Part shown: one piece after another, positions 1-10,009 of the stretch
How the letters are laid out: the number at the start of each line of letters is the position of its first letter
Numbering within the stretch: the first letter of the stretch is position 1
Assembly: GCA_014649155.1 (NCBI GenBank)
Contig: BMSM01000029.1
Coordinates: forward strand, 24,103 to 88,102
Length of the DNA stretch: 64,000 nucleotides
Source of the DNA: Streptomyces griseoviridis
GTDB lineage: Bacteria > Actinomycetota > Actinomycetes > Streptomycetales > Streptomycetaceae
Reading direction: 5' to 3'
Notes under the pieces: model-generated
The model's input: the letters and a program-made list of their open reading frames with translations, nothing else
Databases searched by the model: none
What the model was told of the DNA's origin: nothing
Translations under genes and position numbers: made by a program

Positions 1-3000
1 GAGACCGTCGAGGACTGGGGCAAGATGCGCCAGGCGGCCGTCGCCCTCGCCGAGGACCTGCCCGCCGAGCCCGCCCCCGCCGACCTGGACCGGCAGGAGG
101 TGGACGAGGCCCGTGAGCTGCTGCGCTGGCTGGCCGACGACCACTTCACCTTCCTCGGCTACCGCGAGTACGAGCTGCGCGGCGACGACTCCCTCGCCGC
201 CGTCCCCGGCACCGGCCTGGGCATCCTGCGCGCCGACCCCCATCACGAGGCCGGCGAGGACCACCCCGTCAGCCCGTCCTTCGAGCGGCTGCCGGCCGAC
301 GCCCGCGCCAAGGCCCGCGAGCACAGGCTGCTGGTGCTGACCAAGGCCAACAGCCGGGCGACCGTGCACCGGCCGTCGTACCTGGACTACGTCGGCGTCA
401 AGAAGTTCGACGCCGAGGGCAACGTCGTCGGGGAGCGCCGCTTCCTCGGGCTCTTCTCCTCCGCCGCGTACACCGAGTCCGTCCGCCGGGTGCCGGTCAT
501 CCGGCGCAAGGTGCAGGAGGTGCTGGAACGGGCCGGGTTCTCGCCCAACAGCCACGACGGCCGCGACCTGCTCCAGATCCTGGAGACCTACCCGCGCGAC
601 GAGCTGTTCCAGACGCCGGTCGGCGAACTGCAAACCATCGCCACCTCCGTGCTCTACCTCCAGGAGCGCCGGCGCCTGCGCCTCTACCTCCGCCAGGACG
701 AGTACGGGCGCTACTACTCCGCGCTGGTCTACCTCCCCCGCGACCGCTACACCACCGGCGTCCGGCTGCGGATCATCGACATCCTCAAGGAGGAACTCGG
801 CGGCATCAGCGTCGACTTCACCGCCTGGAACACCGAGTCGATCCTCTCCCGGCTGCACTTCGTCGTCCGCGTCCCGCAGGGCACCGAGCTGCCCGAGCTG
901 TCCGACGCCGACAAGGACCGCATCGAGGCCCGGCTGGTGGAGGCCGCCCGCTCCTGGGCGGACGGCTTCGCCGAGGCGCTCACCGCCGAGTTCGGCGAGG
1001 AGCGCTCCGCCGAGCTGCTGCGCCGCTACGGCGGCGCCTTCCCCGAGGGCTACAAGGCCGACCACGGCCCCCGCTCGGCCGTCGCCGACCTCGGCCACCT
1101 GGAGGCGCTGGACGAGGAGCGCACCTTCGCGCTGAGCCTGTACGAGCCGGTCGGCGCCACGCCCGAGGAACGCCGGTTCAAGATCTACCAGAAGGGCGGC
1201 TCGGTCTCCCTGTCGGCCGTGCTGCCGGTGCTCAGCCGGCTCGGCGTCGAGGTCACCGACGAGCGGCCGTACGAGCTGCGCTGCGCCGACCGCACCACGG
1301 CCTGGATCTACGACTTCGGGCTGCGCATGCCCAAGGCGGTGGCCGGCGGCGCCGACTACCTCGGCGACGACGCCCGCGAGCGGTTCCAGGACGCGTTCGC
1401 CGCCGCCTGGAACGGCAAGGCGGAGAACGACGGCTTCAACGCCCTGGTGCTCAGCGCCGGGCTGACCTGGCGGCAGGCCATGGTGCTGCGCGCCTACGCC
1501 AAGTACCTGCGGCAGGCCGGGTCGACGTTCAGCCAGGACTACATGGAGGACACCCTCCGCAACAACGTCCACACCACCCGGCTGCTCGTCTCCCTGTTCG
1601 AGGCGCGGATGTCGCCCGACCGGCAGCGCGCCGGACACGAGATCGTCGACGCCCTCCTGGAGGAGCTGGAGGCCGCCCTCGACCAGGTGGCGAGCCTCGA
1701 CGAGGACCGCATCCTGCGGTCCTTCCTCACCGTCATCAAGGCGACCCTGCGCACCAACTTCTTCCAGGAAGCGGAGCCGGGCCGGCCGCACGACTACGTC
1801 TCCATGAAGTTCGACCCGCAGGCCATCCCCGACCTGCCCGCGCCGCGCCCGGCGTTCGAGATCTGGGTGTACTCGCCGCGCGTCGAGGGCGTGCACCTGC
1901 GGTTCGGCAAGGTCGCGCGCGGCGGGCTGCGCTGGTCCGACCGCCGGGAGGACTTCCGCACCGAGATCCTCGGCCTGGTCAAGGCGCAGATGGTGAAGAA
2001 CACCGTCATCGTCCCGGTCGGCGCCAAGGGCGGCTTCGTCGCCAAGCAGCTGCCCGACCCGAGCGCGGACCGGGACGCGTGGCTGGCGGAAGGTATCGCC
2101 AGCTACCGGACGTTCATCTCGGCGCTGCTCGACATCACCGACAACATGGTGGCCGGCGAGGTCGTGCCCCCGGCCGGTGTGGTCCGGCACGACGAGGACG
2201 ACACCTACCTGGTCGTCGCCGCCGACAAGGGCACCGCCACCTTCTCCGACATCGCCAATGAGGTCGCCGAGAGCTACGACTTCTGGCTCGGGGACGCCTT
2301 CGCCTCCGGCGGCTCGGCCGGCTACGACCACAAGGGCATGGGCATCACCGCGCGCGGCGCCTGGGAGTCCGTCAAGCGGCACTTCCGGGAGCTGGGCACC
2401 GACACCCAGAGCGAGGACTTCACGGTCGTCGGCATCGGTGACATGTCCGGTGACGTGTTCGGCAACGGCATGCTGCTCAGCGAACACATCCGCCTGGTCG
2501 CCGCCTTCGACCACCGGCACATCTTCCTCGACCCTCAGCCCGACGCGGCCGTCTCCTACGCCGAGCGCCGCCGCCTCTTCGAGCTGCCCCGCTCCTCCTG
2601 GGCGGACTACAACAAGGAGCTGCTGTCGGCGGGCGGCGGCGTCTTCCCCCGGTCGGCCAAGTCGATCCCGGTCAACGCGCACGTCCGCGAGGCCCTGGGC
2701 ATCGAGGGCAAGGTCTCCAAGATGACCCCGGCCGACCTGATGAAGGCGATCCTGCACGCACCGGTCGACCTGCTGTGGAACGGCGGCATCGGCACGTACG
2801 TCAAGGCGTCCACCGAGTCCAACGCCGACGTCGGTGACAAGGCCAACGACGCCATCCGGGTCGACGGCGCCGACCTGCGCGTCCAGGTCGTCGGCGAGGG
2901 CGGCAACCTGGGTCTGACCCAGCTCGGCCGGATCGAGTTCGCCGCGAAGGGCGGCCGGGTCAACACCGACGCCATCGACAACAGCGCGGGCGTGGACACC

Positions 3001-4329
3001 TCCGACCACGAGGTGAACATCAAGATCCTGCTCAACGGCCTGGTCGCGGACGGCGACATGACGGTCAAGCAGCGCAACAAGGTGCTCGCCGAGATGACCG
3101 ACGAGGTCGGCCGGCTGGTGCTGCGCAACAACTACGCGCAGAACACGGCGATCGCCAACGCGCTGGCCCAGTCCAAGGACATGCTCCACGCGCAGCAGCG
3201 GTTCATGAAGCACCTGGTGCGCGAGGGGCACCTGGACCGGGCGCTGGAGTTCCTGCCCACCGACCGGCAGATCCGCGAGCGGCTCAGCAACGGGCGCGGG
3301 CTGACCGGCCCGGAGACGGCCGTGCTGCTGGCGTACACGAAGATCACGGTCGCCGAGGAACTGCTGCACACCTCGCTGCCCGACGACCCGTACCTCAAGG
3401 GCCTGCTGCACGCGTACTTCCCGGCCGCGCTGCGCGAAGGGTTCGCCGACCGGATCGACACGCACCCGCTGCGCCGCGAGATCACCACGACCGTGCTGGT
3501 CAACGACACGGTCAACACCGGCGGTACGACGTATCTGCACCGGCTGCGCGAGGAGACCGGCGCGTCGCTGGAGGAGGTCGTGCGGGCGCAGACCGCGGCC
3601 CGCGCCATCTTCCGCTCCTACGACGTGTGGGACGCGGTGGAGGGGCTGGACAACAAGGTGGAGGCGGCCGTCCTGACCCGGATCAGGCTGCACTCGCGCC
3701 GGCTGGTCGAGCGCGGCACGCGCTGGCTGCTGAACAACCGGCCGCAGCCGCTCCAGCTCGCCGAGACGGTCGGTTTCTTCGCCGACCGGGTGGAGCAGGT
3801 CTGGTCGGAGCTGCCGAAGCTGCTGCGCGGCGCGGACGCGGACTGGTACCAGCGCATCCACGACGAGCTGACCGGCGCGGGCGTCCCGGACGAGGTGGCC
3901 ACGCGGGTGGCCGGGTTCTCCTCGGCCTTCCCGACGCTGGACATCGTGTCGGTGGCCGACCGCACGGGCAAGGAGCCGCTGGACGTCGCGGAGGTCTACT
4001 ACGACCTCGCGGACCGGCTGGGCATCACCCAGCTCATGGACCGGATCAGCGAGCTGCCGCGCGCGGACCGCTGGCAGTCCATGGCCCGCGCGTCGATCCG
4101 GGAGGACCTGTACGCGGCACACGCCTCGCTCACCGCCGATGTGCTGGCGGCGGGCAACGGGACGTCGACGCCGGAGCAGCGGTTCACGGTGTGGGAGGAG
4201 AAGAACACGGCGATCCTCGGGCGGGCGCGGGCCACGCTGGAGGAGATCCGCAGTTCGGACGCCTTCGATCTGGCCAATCTGTCGGTGGCGATGCGGACGA
4301 TGAGGACGCTGCTGCGCACGCACTCGTAG
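1..4329 (+). CDS. gdhB: NAD-specific glutamate dehydrogenase, large (about 180 kDa) type, 5' end cut by window
   Basis: This enzyme deaminates glutamate oxidatively to 2-oxoglutarate with NAD+. The reading frame is open from base 1 and the first in-frame ATG is at 25, so the true start lies upstream; 1442 residues are visible against about 1650 usual for the Streptomyces family. The catalytic core lies in the middle: the Lys-containing stretch VGAKGGFVAK (near visible residue 675), then GIGDMSGDVFGNGM, and the nucleotide-binding stretch VGEGGNLGLTQ near residue 965. The long N- and C-terminal flanks are the regulatory arms typical of the large class. The next gene begins 56 bp downstream on the same strand. 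Family assignment is very secure; I see no damage. Confidence 0.95.
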   Translation, partial: ETVEDWGKMRQAAVALAEDLPAEPAPADLDRQEVDEARELLRWLADDHFTFLGYREYELRGDDSLAAVPGTGLGILRADPHHEAGEDHPVSPSFERLPADARAKAREHRLLVLTKANSRATVHRPSYLDYVGVKKFDAEGNVVGERRFLGLFSSAAYTESVRRVPVIRRKVQEVLERAGFSPNSHDGRDLLQILETYPRDELFQTPVGELQTIATSVLYLQERRRLRLYLRQDEYGRYYSALVYLPRDRYTTGVRLRIIDILKEELGGISVDFTAWNTESILSRLHFVVRVPQGTELPELSDADKDRIEARLVEAARSWADGFAEALTAEFGEERSAELLRRYGGAFPEGYKADHGPRSAVADLGHLEALDEERTFALSLYEPVGATPEERRFKIYQKGGSVSLSAVLPVLSRLGVEVTDERPYELRCADRTTAWIYDFGLRMPKAVAGGADYLGDDARERFQDAFAAAWNGKAENDGFNALVLSAGLTWRQAMVLRAYAKYLRQAGSTFSQDYMEDTLRNNVHTTRLLVSLFEARMSPDRQRAGHEIVDALLEELEAALDQVASLDEDRILRSFLTVIKATLRTNFFQEAEPGRPHDYVSMKFDPQAIPDLPAPRPAFEIWVYSPRVEGVHLRFGKVARGGLRWSDRREDFRTEILGLVKAQMVKNTVIVPVGAKGGFVAKQLPDPSADRDAWLAEGIASYRTFISALLDITDNMVAGEVVPPAGVVRHDEDDTYLVVAADKGTATFSDIANEVAESYDFWLGDAFASGGSAGYDHKGMGITARGAWESVKRHFRELGTDTQSEDFTVVGIGDMSGDVFGNGMLLSEHIRLVAAFDHRHIFLDPQPDAAVSYAERRRLFELPRSSWADYNKELLSAGGGVFPRSAKSIPVNAHVREALGIEGKVSKMTPADLMKAILHAPVDLLWNGGIGTYVKASTESNADVGDKANDAIRVDGADLRVQVVGEGGNLGLTQLGRIEFAAKGGRVNTDAIDNSAGVDTSDHEVNIKILLNGLVADGDMTVKQRNKVLAEMTDEVGRLVLRNNYAQNTAIANALAQSKDMLHAQQRFMKHLVREGHLDRALEFLPTDRQIRERLSNGRGLTGPETAVLLAYTKITVAEELLHTSLPDDPYLKGLLHAYFPAALREGFADRIDTHPLRREITTTVLVNDTVNTGGTTYLHRLREETGASLEEVVRAQTAARAIFRSYDVWDAVEGLDNKVEAAVLTRIRLHSRRLVERGTRWLLNNRPQPLQLAETVGFFADRVEQVWSELPKLLRGADADWYQRIHDELTGAGVPDEVATRVAGFSSAFPTLDIVSVADRTGKEPLDVAEVYYDLADRLGITQLMDRISELPRADRWQSMARASIREDLYAAHASLTADVLAAGNGTSTPEQRFTVWEEKNTAILGRARATLEEIRSSDAFDLANLSVAMRTMRTLLRTHS

Positions 4330-4343
4330 GAGCCGACCCTCCC

Positions 4344-4379
4344 TGACCTTCCGGACATTCAGGTCATCACGGATAAAGT
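4344..4379 (+). promoter_or_regulatory. Putative leaderless promoter and inverted repeat before the 4386 membrane protein
   Basis: A TAAAGT hexamer (4374-4379) ends six bases before the ATG at 4386 and there is no Shine-Dalgarno, so transcription would start at or next to the start codon. The inverted repeat TGACCT (4344-4349) / AGGTCA (4361-4366) lies where a -35 region or operator would be. No good TTGACA is present. Confidence 0.4.
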
Positions 4380-4385
4380 GGCCGG

Positions 4386-5879
4386 ATGGCTGGGTGGTCG
4401 CGTTCCGAATCCGGGCCGAGCACGGCGGACGTCCCCTGGGCGGCCGCCGTGCTCGTGCTTTTCCTGCTGCTGCTGGTCGTGGTGCGGCTGCCGTGGGCCG
4501 GTGACCTCGGGCTGCACGCGGCCACCGTCGAACGGCTGCGGCACAGCCTGGCCGACCCCGGCAACCCGCTGGTCGACGCGGACACGCCGAGTCCGTACTA
4601 CTCGCCGTGGACGGTCGTCCTCGGGGCGGTGGCGAAGGTCAGCGGGGCGCCGGTGTTCGTGGTGCTGCGCTGCGGCGCGCTGGCCGGGCTGGCGGTGCTG
4701 GTGACGGGGGTGTGGCGTTACGTCCGGACGCTGAGCGCGCACCGGGCGGCGCCTGCGGTGGTGCTGCTGTGCCTGCTGTTGCTGTGGGGGACGGACGCGT
4801 TCGCGTGGAGCGGGTTCGTCGGGCTGAACTCGCTGGCGCTGACGGTGGCGTATCCGAGTGTGGTCGCGCTGGGGCTGTCCTTCCACCTCTGGGCCGGGCT
4901 CGCGTCGGCGGCGGCACCGGGGGCGGGCCGGGGCGGGTGGGCGCGGTGGGCCGGGCTCGGGGTGCTGTGGGCGGTGGTGCTGCTGTGCCATCAGTTCACC
5001 GGGGTGGTGGCCTCGTTGGGGGCCGTCGCCACGGTGGTCGGGGCGCGGCCGGTGTGGCGGGCGGTGGACCTGCGGCTGGTGGCGGCGGTGATCGTAGGGA
5101 CCGCGGTGGTGTGGGCCTGGCCGTACTACGACTTCTTCGCGCTGGCCGGGGCGGGGGGCGGTCTTGAGGCGGTGCACCGGCCGCTGTACCGGGGGTGGGG
5201 CGGACGGTACTGGCTGCTGCTGCTCGGGTTGGTCGCGCTGGGGGCGCGGTGGCGGCGGGACCGGCGGGACGCGCTGGTGCTGTTCTTCCTGCTGGGGGCG
5301 GTCGTGGTGGGGGCGGGATGGGTGAGCGGGCACTGGTCGTGGGGGCGGGCGTTGCCGGCGGCGCTGATTCCCGCGCAGGTGGCGGCGGGGGTGGAGGCGT
5401 CGGCGGCCGGGCGGCGGCGGGTGGTGCGGGCGGGGTGGGCGGGTGCGCTGGGGTGCGCGTTGGTGGTGGGGGCGTGGGCGCAGTCGGGGACGCTCGGGTA
5501 CGTCGTCGGGCGGGGGGTGCTGCCGGGGGTGATCGCGGGCAAGTACCGGGAGCCGTGGGAGGGGTACCACTGGATCACGCCGTGGGTGCGGTACGGGGAC
5601 GTGGTGATGGCGCGGACGTTTCCGGCGCGGCAGATCCCGGCGTACGGGGCGTACACGGTGGCGCCCGGGTATCCCGACTTCTTCCTGCCGGACGAGCGGG
5701 CGCGGGGGGTGGCTGTCCGGCGGTACTTCGCGGCGGGGGCCGGGGCGGGGGAGCGGGTGGGGATTCTGCGGGAGTACGGGGTGCGGTGGGTGGTGGACGG
5801 GGTGGGGCGGGGATGGGAGGGGGTGCGGGAGGTGGCGCGGGGGCCTCGGGGGCAGGTGCTGTATGAGGTGGTGGGGTGA
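4386..5879 (+). CDS. Multi-pass membrane protein, GT-C-like, probable cell-surface glycosyltransferase
   Basis: The 497-residue protein has about ten hydrophobic segments starting near residue 19, then a C-terminal soluble part from about residue 390. It is a paralogue of the protein encoded at 16625-18187. Both have an early extracytoplasmic motif with H/Q-A-AVVERL...P.(N/H)P followed by YYSPY/W, and both end with a domain containing ER and a VRW(V/L) strand. That plan resembles GT-C polyprenyl-phosphate-sugar transferases, but I see no decisive catalytic motif, so the activity is inferred. The start was chosen because TAAAGT sits just upstream and the residues before it are not protein-like. 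Codon use is odd, with many GGG and GTG codons. It faces a glycopolymer cluster convergently. Confidence 0.8.
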   Translation: MAGWSRSESGPSTADVPWAAAVLVLFLLLLVVVRLPWAGDLGLHAATVERLRHSLADPGNPLVDADTPSPYYSPWTVVLGAVAKVSGAPVFVVLRCGALAGLAVLVTGVWRYVRTLSAHRAAPAVVLLCLLLLWGTDAFAWSGFVGLNSLALTVAYPSVVALGLSFHLWAGLASAAAPGAGRGGWARWAGLGVLWAVVLLCHQFTGVVASLGAVATVVGARPVWRAVDLRLVAAVIVGTAVVWAWPYYDFFALAGAGGGLEAVHRPLYRGWGGRYWLLLLGLVALGARWRRDRRDALVLFFLLGAVVVGAGWVSGHWSWGRALPAALIPAQVAAGVEASAAGRRRVVRAGWAGALGCALVVGAWAQSGTLGYVVGRGVLPGVIAGKYREPWEGYHWITPWVRYGDVVMARTFPARQIPAYGAYTVAPGYPDFFLPDERARGVAVRRYFAAGAGAGERVGILREYGVRWVVDGVGRGWEGVREVARGPRGQVLYEVVG

Positions 5880-6072
5880 GGGGGCCGGGGCGCGGTGTGC
5901 GGAGGGGCGGTCCGGCGTTGAGGGCGCGGTGGGGGAGCGGTGCGCGGCGCGGCGCTGCGGGGCGCTGCCTGCGCCCACCCGTGCCGCCCTGGGGACACCT
6001 CCCGGGACGTTCGCGCACGGGGAGAGGCACGACTGCCCGCAGGCGGCGGGTGTCCGTGGCCCGTACGTGGGG
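5880..6072. other. Convergent intergenic gap, 193 bp
   Basis: The gap is very G-rich on the + strand. A short hairpin, GGGCGC / GCGCCC around 5958-5975, could serve as a weak terminator between the two converging genes. Nothing else is recognisable. Confidence 0.3.
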
Positions 6073-7722
6073 TCAGCGGAGGAAGGATCTGACGGCGCGG
6101 GCGGCGTGTCGGAGGCGGGGGCTGGTCAGCTGGTGGAGGGTGCGGGCGGGGCCCGCCGGAACCCAGCGGAGCTGGAGGCGGCCGGGGGCGTGAAGTTCCG
6201 GGGCCGCGGTGACCCGGTGGGGGGTGAGGCCGGCGCGGTAGGGGACCCGGGCCGTGCGGGGCGGGAAGGGCGGGGCCAGGAGGAGGCCCGTATGCGTGTG
6301 GCCCTCGTGGCGGAGGCGGAGCACCGGGTGCCGTACGCCCGCGAAGCCGTGCGGGGGGAGCCGGGCGGCTGCCAGGTCCAGGCGGACCCGGCCCTCGAAG
6401 ACGCCGGGGCGGACGGGGGAGAGGCGGAAGGGGACGGTCAGGCGCCGGGCGCCCGGGGAGAGGAGGAGGGCGGCGCGCCGCGGGCCCACGGGCAGGCGCA
6501 GCGCCGGGTCGTAGGTGCGGACCGCGAGGTCGAGGCAGGCGCCCGGCCCCGGCACCACCTCGGTGATCTCGTGGCGGAACCAGGCGCTGAAGAACGGGCG
6601 GGTGTCCAGTTCCAGGTCGGTCAGGTCGAGGTCGAGGCGGGCGGCGGGGGACTCGGGCACACGGTCGCCCCAGTACACCCTGCCGTCCCCGTCGGTCGCC
6701 GTCCACCGGGGTGCCACGCCGTGGCCCAGCCCCTGGGCCGCCAGGCGCGCGTCGCTCAGGCGGCGGTCGCGGACGAGCCGGGTGACGACCCGTTCGGCGC
6801 GCGGCAGCCGGGCGTACGCGCCCGGTGTGAGCGTGTCCAGATAGGGGACGACGAGGTCGGCGAAGGAGGCCAGCCACGCCTCGTCGCGGAACGGCAGGTC
6901 ACCGGCGTACATCCGGAAGTCGTGCTTGAGGAACTTGTAGTCCTTGTCCTCGCGGAGCGACTCGTGCCCGCTCTCGGCGAGGAACGCGTCGATCAGGCGT
7001 TGTACGTGGACGCGGTCGGCGACGTTGCTCAGCCGGTCGCGCTGGTTGGAGATGGAGGCGGCGGCGGAGCCGGCGTACGGGGCGATGTACCAGAGGTAGA
7101 CCGGCTCCGGGATGACGCTGAACGTCTTGGCCAGGCAGTACGCCTGCGCGGAGAAGAGCTGGTCCTCGTAGTGGATGCCCTCGGGGAAGCGCAGGGCGTG
7201 CCGGTCGAGGAAGGCGCGGGCGTACATCTTGCTGGTGGCGAGGTGCTCGAAGAGGAGGCGGGGGTCGGCCTCGATGCCGTCGAGGGTGCGGCGTTCGGCG
7301 ACCAGGTGGGGCATCCAGGTCGAGCGGTGGCCGGTGTCGGCGCGGACCCGGCGCACCGCGCCCATCGCGAAGTCGAGGTCGCGGGCGCGGTGGGCGGCGA
7401 GGAGCAGTTCGACGGCGCGTTCGGGGAGTTCGTCGTCGCTGTCGAGGAACATCAGATAGGGGGCGCGGGAGAGCTCGATGCCCCGGTTGCGCGGGGCGCT
7501 GCACCCGCCGCTGTTCTCGGGCAGCCGGACGTAGACGATCCGGTGGTCCTCGGCGGCCAGGGCGCGGGCGACGGCCGGGGTGTCGTCGGTCGAGGCGTCG
7601 TCGCTGATGACGATCTCGATGTTCGGGTGGGTCTGGCGGCGGACGGAGGCCACGGCGCGGGGCAGGCGCGCGGCGTCGTCGTGGACGATGACCGTGACCG
7701 TGACGTCGGGGGCGGTGGTCAT
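6073..7722 (-). CDS. GT2 glycosyltransferase with C-terminal beta-rich domain (TagF N-terminal-like)
   Basis: The 549-residue protein has an N-terminal GT-A fold. SDDASTDD (D41-D42) binds the nucleotide sugar and MFLDSDD (D94-D97) is the DxD-type metal site; an SGGC.APRN loop is shared with the GT2 at 13880-15544. After about residue 330 comes a beta-strand-rich tail with no catalytic motif, like those on wall-teichoic-acid glycosyltransferases. No transmembrane segment is evident, so it should act at the cytoplasmic membrane face. Its ATG overlaps the stop of the upstream TagF-like gene (ATGA at 7719-7722), so the two are translationally coupled. The sugar donor and acceptor cannot be told from sequence. 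Confidence 0.88.
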   Translation of the reverse strand: MTTAPDVTVTVIVHDDAARLPRAVASVRRQTHPNIEIVISDDASTDDTPAVARALAAEDHRIVYVRLPENSGGCSAPRNRGIELSRAPYLMFLDSDDELPERAVELLLAAHRARDLDFAMGAVRRVRADTGHRSTWMPHLVAERRTLDGIEADPRLLFEHLATSKMYARAFLDRHALRFPEGIHYEDQLFSAQAYCLAKTFSVIPEPVYLWYIAPYAGSAAASISNQRDRLSNVADRVHVQRLIDAFLAESGHESLREDKDYKFLKHDFRMYAGDLPFRDEAWLASFADLVVPYLDTLTPGAYARLPRAERVVTRLVRDRRLSDARLAAQGLGHGVAPRWTATDGDGRVYWGDRVPESPAARLDLDLTDLELDTRPFFSAWFRHEITEVVPGPGACLDLAVRTYDPALRLPVGPRRAALLLSPGARRLTVPFRLSPVRPGVFEGRVRLDLAAARLPPHGFAGVRHPVLRLRHEGHTHTGLLLAPPFPPRTARVPYRAGLTPHRVTAAPELHAPGRLQLRWVPAGPARTLHQLTSPRLRHAARAVRSFLR

Positions 7723-9917
7723 GCGATCTCCTCCGGGGACGGGGCCGGGGTGCGGTCCTCCAGCGGGAGCACGGGGGGCAGCGACGGCTCGTCCTGGCCG
7801 AGGAAGACGCGGCGGACGACGCGTTCGGCGGCGCGGCCGTCGTCGTACTCGCAGAACCGGCGGCGGAAGGCGGCCCGTGCCTTCGCCGCCCGGTCGTCGC
7901 GCCAGGCGTCGGTGGTGAGGATCTCCGTCAGTTCGGCCTGGGTGCGGGCGACCGGGCCGGGCGCGTCGGCCATCAGGTCGAAGTAGACGCCGCGGGTCTC
8001 GCGGTAGACCTCCCAGTCGTCGGCGTGGATGACGAGGGGGCGGTCCAGGTTGGCGTAGTCGAACATGATCGACGAGTAGTCCGTGACCAGGGCGTCGGCG
8101 GCCAGGCAGAGGTCCTCGACGGGGTCGTAGGCGGAGACGTCGATGACGCGGCCGGTGCGGCGCAGGCCGGTCAGCGGGGAGAGGCCGGTGTCGTAGAAGT
8201 AGTGCGCGCGCACCAGCAGAACCGTTTCCTCACCGAGCTGGTCGGCCAGGGCGGCGAGGTCCAGACGGGGTCTCCAGGCGGCCTCGTAGTCGCGGTGGGT
8301 GGGGGCGTAGAGGACGGCGCGGCGGCCGGGGGCGATGCCGAGGCGCTCGCGGACCGCGCGGACCTCGGCGGCGCCGGCGGTGTAGTAGACGTCGTTGCGC
8401 GGATAGCCGTGGTCGAGGGAGGTCCAGCGGGACGGGTAGGCCCGCCGCCACATGCGGGTGGAATGGCTGTTGGCGGAGACGCTGAAGTCCCATTTGTCGA
8501 CGCGCTCGAGCAGGGCCTGGAAGTCCAGGCCCTTGGAGGCCGCCGGGTAGGGCAACTGGTCCAGGCCCATCCGCTTCAGGGGCGTGCCGTGGTGGGTCTG
8601 GAGGTGGACCGCGTCGGGGCGTTTGACGACCGCGTTGGGAAAGTTGACGTTGTTGACCAGGAACTTGGCGCGGGCCAGGACCTCCCCGTAGCGGCGGGTG
8701 CCGGGGACGACGTGGTCGGTGCCGGGCGGCAGGAGGGCGGCGTCGGCGGCGTTCACCACCCACACCGGGTGGATGTCCGGGGCGAGTTCGCCGAGTCTGG
8801 CGGCGATCGCGGCCGGGTTGCAGGCCACGCCGCGGTTCCAGTACGCGGAGAAGACGGCGAGGCGGGGCTCGACGGGGGCGGTCAGGGCGCGGCGGTACCG
8901 GTGGTCGCGGAGCCGGGCGGCGGCCTGGCGACGGCCGGCCCGTACCGTGCCGCGGACCGTGCGGCGGGCCTTGTTGGCGGCCTGGAAAGCCCGGTACCTG
9001 CCGTACGCGCCCTCCTCCAGCAGCGACCGGCGCACGCCCTCCGGACCGGCCGGGCGGGGGTGGCCCTCGGGGCGGCGGCGTACGGCGGCGAGCGAGGCGC
9101 GGCGGAAGAACTCCCGGGCGACCGGCTCGGGCATTCCCGCCCGCACGAAGGTGCGCAGACAGTCGCGGACCATGAGGTCGTACAGGACGGCGTACGGGGC
9201 CGGGCGCCCGCGGGCGAGGTCCAGGAGCCGTTCGTAGCGCTCGACCAGGGCGTAGCGCTGCTCGGCGGTGACCGGGGGCAGGCTCTCCGGACGCGGCCGG
9301 TGGTCCTCGTACGCGGGGCGGGGCAGGGCCGCCACCCGGTCGGCCAGCAGCAGCGCGGCGTACGCGGCGAACGGCTCGTCGCCGGCCGACAGGAACCGCT
9401 CGTGCGCCCGCCAGAACGCGGCCCGGACCACGCGCGTGCCGAGCAGCGGGGCCGTCCTCAGCAGGTACGCGCGGTCGTCGAGCGGCAGCGGGGCGCGGCC
9501 CGCGCGGGCCAGCGGGGGGCCGTCCGGGGAGGGCAGGGCGGAGGTCCGCCAGGTGGAGCGGACGTGGTCGAGGAGGAGGACGTCGACCGCGTCCGGGTCG
9601 GGCAGGGCGGCGGTGTGCTCCGCGACGGCGCGCGGGGTGCCGACGGGCAGGCCGTCCTCGGCGTGGACGAAGTGCAGCCAGCGGCCGGTCGCGCGGGCCG
9701 CCCCCGCCGACCGGGCCGCCGCCGCGCCGGTGCCGTCCGGCAGGGGCACCACCAGGCAGACGGCGGCGTGCCGCTCGGCCGCCTGCCGCGCCCAGTCGCC
9801 GACGGCGGCGACGACGACCTCGGTCTCCGGGCGCGGGTGGGCGGTGAGGGAGTCGAGGAGCCCGGTCAGGCGGTCCTGGGGGTCGGGCCCGTGGACGACG
9901 ACACTGAGTTCGGGCAT
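7719..9917 (-). CDS. CDP-glycerol glycerophosphotransferase (TagF-like) with degenerate N-terminal GT2 domain
   Basis: The protein has 732 residues when started at the ATG at 9917, which has AAGGAGA eight bases upstream; a longer frame to 9956 lacks this support. The C-terminal half is an intact glycerophosphotransferase: HHGTPLKRMG near residue 438, RAHYFYD near 568 and TDYSSIMFDY near 611, containing the two histidines and phosphate-binding Ser residues known from TagF. The N-terminal 250 residues keep a GT2 outline but have lost the acidic motifs: the usual DD.S.D reads AAVGDW and the DxD site reads VHAED. It probably polymerises or primes polyol phosphate at the membrane. It is the first gene of a two-gene unit with the GT2 at 6073. 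Confidence 0.88.
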   Translation of the reverse strand: MPELSVVVHGPDPQDRLTGLLDSLTAHPRPETEVVVAAVGDWARQAAERHAAVCLVVPLPDGTGAAAARSAGAARATGRWLHFVHAEDGLPVGTPRAVAEHTAALPDPDAVDVLLLDHVRSTWRTSALPSPDGPPLARAGRAPLPLDDRAYLLRTAPLLGTRVVRAAFWRAHERFLSAGDEPFAAYAALLLADRVAALPRPAYEDHRPRPESLPPVTAEQRYALVERYERLLDLARGRPAPYAVLYDLMVRDCLRTFVRAGMPEPVAREFFRRASLAAVRRRPEGHPRPAGPEGVRRSLLEEGAYGRYRAFQAANKARRTVRGTVRAGRRQAAARLRDHRYRRALTAPVEPRLAVFSAYWNRGVACNPAAIAARLGELAPDIHPVWVVNAADAALLPPGTDHVVPGTRRYGEVLARAKFLVNNVNFPNAVVKRPDAVHLQTHHGTPLKRMGLDQLPYPAASKGLDFQALLERVDKWDFSVSANSHSTRMWRRAYPSRWTSLDHGYPRNDVYYTAGAAEVRAVRERLGIAPGRRAVLYAPTHRDYEAAWRPRLDLAALADQLGEETVLLVRAHYFYDTGLSPLTGLRRTGRVIDVSAYDPVEDLCLAADALVTDYSSIMFDYANLDRPLVIHADDWEVYRETRGVYFDLMADAPGPVARTQAELTEILTTDAWRDDRAAKARAAFRRRFCEYDDGRAAERVVRRVFLGQDEPSLPPVLPLEDRTPAPSPEEIA

Positions 9918-10009
9918 CTCGGTGGTCTCCTTCGCCTGCGACGCTCCCCGGCACACCTATGCGGACATGATGGCATCAAACCGACAAAAGGTGCGGCCGG
10001 GGCTGCGCC
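9918..10009 (-). promoter_or_regulatory. Probable promoter region of the TagF-like gene
   Basis: This 92-bp gap separates tagH from the TagF-like gene. On the minus strand it contains an A/T-enriched stretch (9957-9990) that stands out from the GC-rich surroundings, followed by TAGGTG and the Shine-Dalgarno AAGGAGA (9926-9932). The -10/-35 assignment is not firm. Confidence 0.3.

Noticed and set aside
5126..6877. Minus-strand 583-codon frame over the 4386 membrane protein
   Set aside because: Composition is Pro/Arg-rich shadow sequence and the + strand protein has well-formed helices.
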